A stretch of DNA of 22,861 nucleotides, taken from positions 1 through 22,861 of the forward strand of contig JANQMO010000032.1 of NCBI GenBank assembly GCA_028280025.1, in the 5' to 3' direction. Position numbers and translations under genes: made by a program. This DNA is from Chlorobium sp. (lineage in GTDB: Bacteria; Bacteroidota; Chlorobiia; Chlorobiales; Chlorobiaceae). Under the pieces are notes generated by a model. The model had not been told where the DNA came from, searched no databases, and worked only from the letters and a program-made list of their open reading frames with translations. Positions 16,247 to 22,769 of the stretch are shown here, one piece after another. How positions within the stretch are numbered: position 1 is the stretch's first letter; each line of letters opens with the position of its first letter.

Positions 16247-17803
16247 ATGCTCTCACAGCTCAGCGCAGCCGCCCTTGTCGGCATCGACGCCCTCAAAGTA
16301 GACGTTGAAACCAACGTATCAGGCGGCCTGCCTTCTTTCACCGTCGTGGGTCTGCCGGACAATGCCATACGGGAAAGCCGCGAAAGAATCCTGACAGCAA
16401 TAAAAAATTCAGGCTTTCAATTACCTCCGAAAAAGATCACGGTGAACCTGGCCCCGGCTGATGTCAAAAAAGAAGGCACCGCTTTCGACCTGTCTATCGC
16501 CATCGGCCTTCTCGGCTCCCTTCAGGAAATCGACCACAGGCTGGAAGACAGCCTCATCCTCGGAGAACTTGCTTTGGACGGTTCGCTCAGACGAATCAAC
16601 GGCGCGCTTTCGATCGGCATGATGGCTGCCAGAGAACATATCAAAAGGATCATACTGCCTTCGGTAAACGCTGAAGAAGCTGCGGTTGCTGTCGCAGCCT
16701 CGCAATCCGACATCCGGGTATACGGCGTCGATACGCTCACCGATACGGTCAGCCTGCTCAGAGATTCGTCAATTAAAAGCCCGGTAGAGGTCGATGTCGA
16801 AGGTTTTTTCAGGGAAAACCCGGAATACCCGGTTGATTTTGCCGACATAAAAGGGCAGACAACTGCCAAAAGGGCTATGGAGATAGCCGCGGCAGGCGGA
16901 CATAACCTGATCATGATCGGCCCGCCCGGCAGCGGCAAAACACTCCTTGCAAAATCGCTGCCGGGCATCCTGCCGCCGCTCAACTTCGAAGAGTCTCTGG
17001 AAACCACCAAAATCTACTCGGTCGCCGACAAAATGCAGAACGGCAAGCCGCTCATGACCCGCCGACCGTTCCGCAATCCGCACCATACAACGAGCAACGT
17101 CGCGCTGATCGGCGGCGGTGCGATGGCAAAACCCGGCGAGGTGAGCCTTGCACACAACGGCGTTCTCTTTCTTGACGAACTGCCCGAGTTCACGAGAAAC
17201 GCCCTCGAAGTCCTGCGCCAGCCCCTCGAAGACAACACGGTGACCGTTTCACGCATTTCCCTGACCACGACCTACCCCGCCTGCTTTATGCTGGTGGCAG
17301 CAATGAACCCCAGCCCCGCAGGCGCCCTCAAGGACGATGACGGCAACCTGACGGCCACGCCCCAGCAGATCCAGCGCTACCTGTCGAAAATCTCGGGACC
17401 GCTGCTCGACAGGATCGATATCCACATCGACGTCCCGAAAGTGGATAACCAGGAGCTCTTTTCATCGGCCAAAGCGGAACGCTCGGAAGAGGTCCGCAAA
17501 AGAGTCATCCGCGCGCGTGAAATACAGGCCAAACGCTTTGCCGACAACAATATCAAAGGCATCCACGCAAACGCACAGATGAACACCCGGCTCATCAGAA
17601 AATTCTGCAAGCTCGACAAACCCTGCGCCGACAAGCTGATGGACGCCATGGAACGCCTCAACCTCTCGGCAAGAGCCCACGACCGCATCCTCAAAGTAAG
17701 CCGCACCATCGCCGACCTCGACGGATCGGAACCGATCGAGATGAAACATCTCATCCAAGCGATCCAGTACCGGAGCCTCGACAGGGATTTCTGGAATTAT
17801 TAG
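16247..17803 (+). CDS. comM: YifB/ComM family Mg-chelatase-like AAA+ ATPase
   Basis: 518 residues, the usual length. It has an N-terminal Lon/S5-like ChlI domain (about 1-170), a central AAA+ domain with Walker A GPPGSGKTLLAK near residue 225 and Walker B LFLDELPEF near 305, and a C-terminal Mg-chelatase-type helical domain. It opens with the family's usual phrases (ALVGIDALKVDVE, SGGLPSFTVVGLPDNAIRESRERI). In naturally transformable bacteria ComM is a hexameric helicase that promotes branch migration during integration of transforming DNA; whether this strain is competent is not known. It may be cotranscribed with ppc. The stop is followed at once by a repeat patch, which marks the edge of the conserved region. 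Confidence 0.95.
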   Translation: MLSQLSAAALVGIDALKVDVETNVSGGLPSFTVVGLPDNAIRESRERILTAIKNSGFQLPPKKITVNLAPADVKKEGTAFDLSIAIGLLGSLQEIDHRLEDSLILGELALDGSLRRINGALSIGMMAAREHIKRIILPSVNAEEAAVAVAASQSDIRVYGVDTLTDTVSLLRDSSIKSPVEVDVEGFFRENPEYPVDFADIKGQTTAKRAMEIAAAGGHNLIMIGPPGSGKTLLAKSLPGILPPLNFEESLETTKIYSVADKMQNGKPLMTRRPFRNPHHTTSNVALIGGGAMAKPGEVSLAHNGVLFLDELPEFTRNALEVLRQPLEDNTVTVSRISLTTTYPACFMLVAAMNPSPAGALKDDDGNLTATPQQIQRYLSKISGPLLDRIDIHIDVPKVDNQELFSSAKAERSEEVRKRVIRAREIQAKRFADNNIKGIHANAQMNTRLIRKFCKLDKPCADKLMDAMERLNLSARAHDRILKVSRTIADLDGSEPIEMKHLIQAIQYRSLDRDFWNY

Positions 17804-17807
17804 AAGA

Positions 17808-17953
17808 TTGTTGAGGTGTTGATTTGTTGAATTGTTGAACTGTTGAAGGAAATCAACATAACCGGAAAGTGTAGGGGCGAAAAATTTTTCGCCCTTATGG
17901 GAATTCAGACTACCCTGATTCTTCGCAGGGGTCCCGACATGTCGGGATGCCTG
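17808..17953. repeat. Repeat patch after comM: GTTGA phrase repeats and two palindromes
   Basis: Immediately after the comM stop a run of TTGTTGAA-like units covers about 17808-17847. It is of the same family as the run near 1850-1867 behind nifJ. Next is a palindrome centred on CGAAAAATTTTTCG (17871-17897). Then comes the perfect 16-base palindrome TCCCGACATGTCGGGA (17932-17947), which extends with a few mismatches to outer arms GCAGG and CCTGC. No gene is seen from 17804 to 18037. Confidence 0.8.
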
Positions 17954-17999
17954 CCCTCCGTCAGTCATGTCATTTCGAGTAGACCTTTCAGATAGATAA

Positions 18000-18028
18000 T
18001 TGAAAAACAGTATCCAATTAGATACATT
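18000..18028 (+). promoter_or_regulatory. Candidate promoter with overlapping operator for the toxin-antitoxin pair
   Basis: TTGAAA at 18000-18005 and TACATT at 18023-18028 are separated by 17 bases, a sigma-70-like pair with 5/6 and 4/6 matches. The inverted repeat GTATC-(6 nt)-GATAC at 18010-18025 overlaps the spacer and -10, a usual place for autorepression by an antitoxin. The start site would fall only a few bases before the toxin ATG at 18038, giving a very short or absent leader. Confidence 0.5.
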
Positions 18029-18037
18029 AAATAAAGA

Positions 18038-18346
18038 ATGAATACTTTTATTCGATCAAACGAATTTGACCGATGGCTCTCCAACCTTTCAGACCAGAAC
18101 GCAAAAGCAAGAATTCTTGCAAGGCTTCGAAGTGCGATGCATGGAAACTTCGGTGATTGTGAGCCGGTCGGCGAAGGCGTATCGGAAATGCGCATCCATA
18201 TCGGAGCAGGTTACCGGGTCTACTACACTCGAACAGGTGCCACCGTTTACTTCCTGCTGGGCGGAGGCATAAAGTCGACTCAACAAAAGGATATCAAGCA
18301 CGTAAAAAAGCTGGCCAGGATTATCAAGGAGAATAAAAATGAATAA
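18038..18346 (+). CDS. Type II toxin, RelE/ParE superfamily (HigB-like 'addiction module killer')
   Basis: 102 residues with the compact RelE/ParE plan: an N-terminal pair of helices (FDRWLSNLSDQNAKARILARLRSAMHGNFG), then beta strands with the diagnostic EMRIHIGAGYRVYYT segment and the YFLLGGGIKSTQQKDIKHVKKLARIIKE C-terminus. The arginine/lysine-rich strand and tail correspond to the residues that contact mRNA in ribosome-dependent RelE/HigB toxins. The toxin gene comes first, as in higBA pairs, and overlaps the antitoxin gene by 8 bases. The 'addiction module killer' subgroup is the closest match I recognise. Activity is inferred from family and pairing; no inactivating change is obvious. 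Confidence 0.88.
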   Translation: MNTFIRSNEFDRWLSNLSDQNAKARILARLRSAMHGNFGDCEPVGEGVSEMRIHIGAGYRVYYTRTGATVYFLLGGGIKSTQQKDIKHVKKLARIIKENKNE

Positions 18347-18653
18347 CGAGTTTGCGACATTCGACATAGCTGAATATCTGGATAACGAAGAGGTCATCAC
18401 AGAATACCTCTCCGCTGCAGCAGAAGATCCGAATCCGGACGTTTTTCTTGCCGCACTTGGTGATGTGGCAAAGGCAAAGGGCATGTCTCAGGTAGCCAGA
18501 GATTCCGGATTAGGCAGGGAAAGCCTTTACAAGGCCTTGAGTAAAGGAGCGCATCCGCGATTCGAAACAATCAACGCTGTACTTCGCGCCCTTGGAGCAA
18601 AGTTCACTGTCGTTCAGGGAGAGAGGGCAAAACAGGAACCAGGAAATGTCTGA
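18339..18653 (+). CDS. Type II antitoxin, HigA-like helix-turn-helix protein
   Basis: 104 residues. The N-terminus carries the phrase TFDIAEYLDNEEVITEYLSAA, characteristic of the 'putative addiction module antidote' group. The C-terminal half is a Cro/XRE-type helix-turn-helix: DVAKAKGMSQVARDSGLGRESLYKALSKGAHPRFETINAVLRALG. It should bind and neutralise the toxin encoded just upstream (8-base overlap) and repress the shared promoter at the inverted repeat 18010-18025. A hairpin (GAAATGTC at 18643-18650 with GACATTTC at 18659-18666) spans its stop codon. Confidence 0.88.
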   Translation: MNNEFATFDIAEYLDNEEVITEYLSAAAEDPNPDVFLAALGDVAKAKGMSQVARDSGLGRESLYKALSKGAHPRFETINAVLRALGAKFTVVQGERAKQEPGNV

Positions 18654-18666
18654 AATATGACATTTC
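18643..18666. repeat. Hairpin spanning the antitoxin stop codon
   Basis: GAAATGTC and GACATTTC are perfect 8-base inverted arms around an 8-base loop that contains the antitoxin TGA. There is no T tract after it, so it is more likely an mRNA-end stabiliser or a recombination scar than a classical terminator. Confidence 0.45.
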
Positions 18667-18729
18667 AGGTTGTCGTGTTATTGTGTTTGCGGATGTCCCC
18701 AAGTACCGTTAATTCCCTTGAGTGAGAAG

Positions 18730-19062
18730 ACTAAGCCCAGCCTTCAACCTCGTCATCGAAACGCCAAAAAAAGTCATGATGGCCAATTTAGCATTACTCC
18801 ATATATTTCAAGTTCAAGCGGTAAAAACATGGGGGATTTCTGGTCAGAAGATATCGTCAAAACGGCTTCATCATATCATCCCAAGACAAATGGAGTTGAA
18901 CATCCAGCCCTATTTCCAGAACAGATTGTCGTTGTCCCTATTCTTCAAACATCGAATGAAGGGGATTTGATTCCAGATCAATTTCATGGGTCGGGAACGA
19001 CTGGCAATGTGTCTCGTAATCTGAACAGAAGATATGTTGGATATGATTTGAAGACGTATTGA
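18730..19062 (+). pseudogene. 3' remnant of a site-specific DNA methyltransferase (N4/N6-aminomethyltransferase)
   Basis: The frame encodes only the end of a type II-like DNA methyltransferase. There is a RHRNAKKSHDGQFSITPYI stretch, a GKNMGDFWS segment, HPALFPEQIVVVPI, and then the SAM-binding motif I region (FHGSGTTG) followed by NRRYVGYDL. In intact enzymes the last part reads close to 'hP..fPe.l......GD.vlDpF.GsGTT....r..GRr.iGiD'. Here the D-P-F is altered to PDQF, and everything upstream, including the catalytic (D/N/S)PP(Y/W) motif, is missing. No partner restriction enzyme is seen. The rest of the 588-base gap between the antitoxin and the next gene holds nothing I recognise. It is probably a decayed restriction-modification or phage gene. 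Confidence 0.75.
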
Positions 19063-19241
19063 TTTTGAGTCAGATTCCTAAATGTCAGGGTCAGCGAGAA
19101 GGGTCTGTCGGAGAGGTGGATTTTGTTGTCATCATCAATGCAACATAATTTATGAGAAGATTTTGAGCTCCGTGTGTTATTGTCTGTCAGGGCGTTTTCC
19201 TAATTTATATTTAAAATAAAATTTTAACATGTTGATCTTAA

Positions 19242-21050
19242 ATGAAAAAAATAAAAAATAATTATAGCTATTTCCCTAAAATTAATCAGCCTTTGATCTT
19301 GTCAAGAAATTTCTCTATAGTTATTCCTGATAAGGATATAGATTTTCATTATATTGACAAATTATTTTTAGATGTTTTTGACTTAGATTGCAATAAATTG
19401 TCATATGACAATAAAAGCAAACCATTTTATTCGATAATTGAAAGATATTTTTATCTTGCAAATTTAATTCATTCATATTCCGGGATCCCATCATTTTCTA
19501 TAGGCAAAACACTCCATATCAATATTATTGAGAATTTTAAAGATAAATATAAAATAAAATTTGATTCATATATCCCCTACATACAAGACATAAATAATGA
19601 AATAAGGATAAACATTTATACTGGATGCATGTTTATCATTCAATATATTCTATCTAAAGATGAAAAAAAACTATACATTTATTTAGAGAATTTTTTTCAA
19701 TCTTCAATAAAAAAAATTAGAAAAATGAATAATCAAGGGGATAGTACCGTCCCTATTTTAAAAGCTGCATTTGATAGAGGCGTACCATTCGTAAGATTAT
19801 TTGACAAAACATATCAATTAGGTTGGGGCTGTAAGGGTACGCTGATCCATGGATCGACGATTGAATCAGATGCGTTGATTGGTTCACAAATTGCCCACAA
19901 TAAATTCAAAGCAGCCCGCTTATTAAAAAGTGTAGGCCTCCCTGTCGCAAATAGCTGCTTGATAACGGATGAAACAAAACTAAATGACTGTGCTGAAAAA
20001 ATAGGCTGGCCTGTTGTTGTTAAGCCGATTGACAGAGATCGAAGCGAAGGGGTGACAACCCGTATCACAGATTTTGGATCACTGAAAGGAGCATATCAAT
20101 TCGCGAAAAAATATTCCGGCAACATGATGCTGGAAAAGCATATTGAAGGGGATATCTATCGGATAGCACTGATTAACAACGAACTACTGTTTGCAGCAAG
20201 ACGTTTGCCCAAGAAAGTGGTAGGTGATGGAAGTAAATCCATCGGGCAACTGATTGATAAAGAAAATCATATTCAAAAGAAAAAAGCTCCATGGTTAAGA
20301 TTGAAGCCGTTTCCAAAAGACAATGAAGCAAGCCAATGCCTCGTAAATCAGGGCTATACATTCAATACTATCCTGGGCAAAGGGAAGTCTGCTTTTCTCC
20401 GTGAAATTCAAAGGGTGGAGGAAGGGGGGACTCCTGAAGACTTGACAAAAAATATCCATCCGGATAACGTAGAGCTGGCGAGAAAAATATCAAATATCTT
20501 CAGATTAAAATCTATTGGAATTGATTTGATATCTCAGGATATTACAAAACCCTGGCATGTAAATGGTGCTAAAATTTTAGAAGTAAACTATACGCCATCA
20601 ATAGAAAACCATTACCAACCATGGCGTACTGAAGACACAAAGGTCTTTGTCTCAAACATTATACCAGACGATGGGAGAATTCCTGTCAGCGTGTACGTTG
20701 GCGGAAAACTTGCATGGAGCCAGGCCTGGAAACATTTCATTGAATTAAATAACGAAAACAAGAACACTTTCATCATCAATCACGAAGTAATATATGATAG
20801 TCAAAAAAATAAAATAATATTAGAAAGCAATAGCCTCTTTGATCGTTGCCAATCCTTATTAAAAGATCCGGTTCTTGAATATTTGATTATTGTTATCCAA
20901 ACAGATGAACTTGTAGATTCAATGCCATTTGACAAGGTTTCAGAGGTAGTAATTGTAGACAAAAAATTAGTGGATCGTCTCTCACATAAGCCTATTCCCA
21001 AAGCATCTGCAGAGAAATTTATTCATTATTTAAAGTCTTTTTTGACTTGA
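19242..21050 (+). CDS. Cyanophycin-synthetase-like ATP-grasp protein with degenerate Mur-ligase end; putative RiPP ligase
   Basis: 602 residues. Residues about 167-470 follow the ATP-grasp part of CphA: DSTVPILKAAFDRGVPFVRL, then a KFKAARLLKSVGLPV helix, the ATP-binding lysine K261 (WPVVVKPIDRDRSEGV), ARRLPKKVVGDG (319-330) and LIDKEN. The metal-binding EVN triad is at 447-449. After it, GRIPVSVYVGGKLAWSQ (478-494) lies where CphA has its Mur-ligase P-loop GTNGKT. The LLKDPVLEYLIIV ... FDKVSEVVIVD stretch (539-572) matches the order of CphA's later Mur segments without the catalytic residues. So the ATP-grasp half looks active and the ligase half dead. Residues 1-165 are unrecognised and encoded by very AT-rich DNA. 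It lies upstream of a Lys/Gly repeat peptide and a radical SAM enzyme. The likely role is ATP-dependent amide bond formation on that peptide (inference). Confidence 0.85.
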   Translation: MKKIKNNYSYFPKINQPLILSRNFSIVIPDKDIDFHYIDKLFLDVFDLDCNKLSYDNKSKPFYSIIERYFYLANLIHSYSGIPSFSIGKTLHINIIENFKDKYKIKFDSYIPYIQDINNEIRINIYTGCMFIIQYILSKDEKKLYIYLENFFQSSIKKIRKMNNQGDSTVPILKAAFDRGVPFVRLFDKTYQLGWGCKGTLIHGSTIESDALIGSQIAHNKFKAARLLKSVGLPVANSCLITDETKLNDCAEKIGWPVVVKPIDRDRSEGVTTRITDFGSLKGAYQFAKKYSGNMMLEKHIEGDIYRIALINNELLFAARRLPKKVVGDGSKSIGQLIDKENHIQKKKAPWLRLKPFPKDNEASQCLVNQGYTFNTILGKGKSAFLREIQRVEEGGTPEDLTKNIHPDNVELARKISNIFRLKSIGIDLISQDITKPWHVNGAKILEVNYTPSIENHYQPWRTEDTKVFVSNIIPDDGRIPVSVYVGGKLAWSQAWKHFIELNNENKNTFIINHEVIYDSQKNKIILESNSLFDRCQSLLKDPVLEYLIIVIQTDELVDSMPFDKVSEVVIVDKKLVDRLSHKPIPKASAEKFIHYLKSFLT

Positions 21051-21092
21051 TATCATGATAAATTTTACAATAAAATAATTTCCACTGATTTC

Positions 21093-21121
21093 TTGACTTA
21101 TGTATTTGATTTCATTAAGTT
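21093..21121 (+). promoter_or_regulatory. Possible promoter of the precursor peptide gene
   Basis: TTGACT at 21093-21098 is a good -35-like hexamer in the 113-base AT-rich gap before the peptide gene. The sequence 16-18 bases later (TTAAGTT) is only a poor -10. A separate promoter would allow the short peptide to be made in excess over the two enzymes, as is common for RiPP precursors. Confidence 0.25.
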
Positions 21122-21154
21122 TAGGAATAAGTTTTCACACAAACTCATAACAGT

Positions 21155-21158
21155 GGAG
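21155..21158 (+). promoter_or_regulatory. Shine-Dalgarno sequence deciding the precursor start
   Basis: GGAG ends 5 bases before the ATG at 21164. A GTG at 21158 is in frame but overlaps this site, so ATG 21164 is preferred. Confidence 0.6.
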
Positions 21159-21163
21159 TGTTT

Positions 21164-21382
21164 ATGAAAAATCAAAAAATTGTATTGACAGAGCGCCCTG
21201 AAGATACTGCACCAGAAGCAACTTCAAGAGTGAGTCCATGTCGCGTTGACGGCCCCTTTGAAGACGGGCGCACTTGCGGCGGCAAGAGCATTGGCGGCAA
21301 AGCTCCTGGAGGCAAAGGCGGCGGTGCAAAAAGCATAGGTGGCAAAGGCGGTGGAGCAAAAAGTATCGGTGCCAAAGGATAG
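21164..21382 (+). CDS. Putative RiPP precursor peptide with lysine-periodic Gly-rich repeat core
   Basis: 72 residues. The first half (1-36) is leader-like: KNQKIVLTERPEDTAPEATS, then a short segment with C26, and acidic residues D29, E33 and D34. The second half (37-71) is seven pentapeptides of form x-x-G-(G/A)-K: unit 1 TCGGK, units 2 and 5 SIGGK, unit 3 APGGK, units 4 and 6 GGGAK, unit 7 SIGAK; a final glycine follows. Lysines therefore fall at 41, 46, 51, 56, 61, 66 and 71 without exception. There is no hydrophobic helix or signal peptide. It has a good Shine-Dalgarno sequence and sits between the ATP-grasp gene (113 bases) and the radical SAM gene (46 bases), the classical position of a precursor. 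A small basic DNA-binding protein is the main alternative; the flanking modification enzymes argue against it. Confidence 0.85.
   Translation: MKNQKIVLTERPEDTAPEATSRVSPCRVDGPFEDGRTCGGKSIGGKAPGGKGGGAKSIGGKGGGAKSIGAKG
21272..21376 (+). repeat. 15-bp coding repeat x7 in the precursor core
   Basis: Seven in-frame 15-bp units encode the pentapeptides. Units 4-5 (21317-21346) and 6-7 (21347-21376) form a clear 30-bp duplication. Its copies differ at five codons, four of them synonymous. Confidence 0.9.
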
Positions 21383-21428
21383 ATGAGATATGACTATCGG
21401 CGGATAAGCATCGACAGCAGATCCGAAT

Positions 21429-22691
21429 ATGACTCAGGCACTTTTTAATAAAGATATGAACGAAGCACTCTGTGATTTTCTTCCTGGCCCACGATGTATC
21501 TATATTGAAATCTGTTCTGATTGCAATCTGCAATGTGCAATTTGCGCAAATGACCACCGGTACGACAACTCGACAACGGGCGTGTGGCTTTCTCGTAAAG
21601 ACATAAAGAAGCTTTTGTTGCAGTTGCCAGAACTACCACAGAAAGTCATCCTTACCGGTGGTGAACCGCTTCTTCACCCTGAACTCACAGGAATCCTTGG
21701 AGATTTATCAGAGTCAGGCATTTTTCACGCGATATACACAAATGCCTGTACACCAATCAGCCCTGAACTCATGCAGGTGCTGCGAGAGGATCCTTATCTT
21801 GCCCACTTCACCATTTCGCTTCATTCCTCATGCGAGGAGGAACATGAGCGCATGACAGGGGTTAAAGGCTCGTTCAAGAAAACCTCTGAAAACATAGTCA
21901 AGCTTCGCCAGACTGGCGTGCCTCTTGTTATCAATTCCGTTCTTACTGAATACACTCCCTCAGACATTCTTGCAACCATCCGCTACATCCTTGATCTCGG
22001 CGGCTGTATGGCCGGCCTGACAAAGTATGTGAGGCCAGAAGATCAGCAGGTTGATCACTTTTTTGTCTCACCAACATTAGACCGGCTACGTAACGTATCT
22101 GAACTGATACGCAGAGAAGGTCTTGATGAACTCGTCGAAGTTGACTGCAGTCATGGATGCGAGACAGGGCTTGATTTTCATGAACCATGCTATTCCGCGC
22201 GTACATTCTGCGCGATAAGACCGGATGGTATTGTCACCCCCTGCATTTTCTCTTCATTCAAGTTGGGTAATATATTCGAGGATGATTTTTCTTCCATCTG
22301 GACATCGGAAGCTGCTGAAGAATGGAGAGGAAATATCCCTTCGACTTGCGCGGATTGTCCAAAGCTGGATCAATGTCTTGCAGGTTGCCGCATCATGGAG
22401 AGTTCTCCAGGGCTGGAGCAAAAAGAAGATGCCGAGGATACTGATCCTGTTGAAGAAATCAGGCTTTATAAGCACCTCTCTGTTATTCCGGAATTTGACT
22501 GGCAACGGGGAGCCTCAGGTGTATTCCTCTTTCAAGGGCGTCACGCCATACATCTGCCTGCCGCAGATATTCCGTTACTTGAGGCAATGGAGCAATTTGA
22601 TACGCTGGATGAAATTTCCCGAAAATTTGGACTGGATGCACTCAACACGGTCTATGACCTATATCAGGATCATATGGTGAGTTTGAAATAA
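21429..22691 (+). CDS. Radical SAM/SPASM peptide maturase with C-terminal PqqD-like domain
   Basis: 420 residues. The radical SAM cluster motif is C32-x3-C36-x2-C39 (CNLQCAIC), and GGEP (77-80) marks SAM binding in the TIM barrel. A cysteine-rich SPASM region follows: C240, C244, C254, C261, C272 and the CADCPKLDQCLAGC group (C307, C310, C316, C320). These would hold auxiliary 4Fe-4S clusters, as in peptide-modifying enzymes that make thioethers, C-C links or D-residues. Residues about 360-420 look like a PqqD-type winged helix (GVFLFQGRHAIHLPAADIPLLEAM ... TLDEISRKFG ... VYDLYQDHMVSL), the RiPP recognition element that binds leader peptides. It sits 46 bases after the repeat peptide and ends at a strong terminator. 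ATG 21429 is used; M10 at 21456 is possible. The exact reaction is unknown. Confidence 0.92.
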   Translation: MTQALFNKDMNEALCDFLPGPRCIYIEICSDCNLQCAICANDHRYDNSTTGVWLSRKDIKKLLLQLPELPQKVILTGGEPLLHPELTGILGDLSESGIFHAIYTNACTPISPELMQVLREDPYLAHFTISLHSSCEEEHERMTGVKGSFKKTSENIVKLRQTGVPLVINSVLTEYTPSDILATIRYILDLGGCMAGLTKYVRPEDQQVDHFFVSPTLDRLRNVSELIRREGLDELVEVDCSHGCETGLDFHEPCYSARTFCAIRPDGIVTPCIFSSFKLGNIFEDDFSSIWTSEAAEEWRGNIPSTCADCPKLDQCLAGCRIMESSPGLEQKEDAEDTDPVEEIRLYKHLSVIPEFDWQRGASGVFLFQGRHAIHLPAADIPLLEAMEQFDTLDEISRKFGLDALNTVYDLYQDHMVSLK

Positions 22692-22701
22692 CAATTGAAT
22701 T

Positions 22702-22736
22702 ATGCCGATTACAGATTTTGAATCGGCATTTTTTCT
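22702..22736 (+). terminator. Intrinsic terminator closing the peptide cluster
   Basis: ATGCCGATT (22702-22710) pairs with AATCGGCAT (22721-22729) around a 10-base loop and is followed by a T run. It lies 11 bases after the radical SAM stop and marks the 3' end of the three-gene unit. Confidence 0.88.
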
Positions 22737-22769
22737 TATTTATCACGACATTTAGTAAAACAAATCACT

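Noticed and set aside
21272..21376. Repeats considered as a CRISPR array or a non-coding minisatellite
   Set aside because: Units are 15 bp with no spacers, stay in frame and keep the encoded pattern.
21164..21382. Peptide as a histone H1-like or other basic DNA-binding protein
   Set aside because: It lacks SPKK/AAKK-type motifs, has a long acidic/neutral leader, and lies between two peptide-modifying enzymes. It cannot be fully excluded.
21162..21557. 131-codon Cys/Leu/Arg-rich minus-strand frame opposite the precursor peptide
   Set aside because: The cysteines and leucines are the antisense of GGC/AAG-type codons in the Gly-Lys repeats. The peptide's Shine-Dalgarno sequence and synonymous drift support the plus strand.
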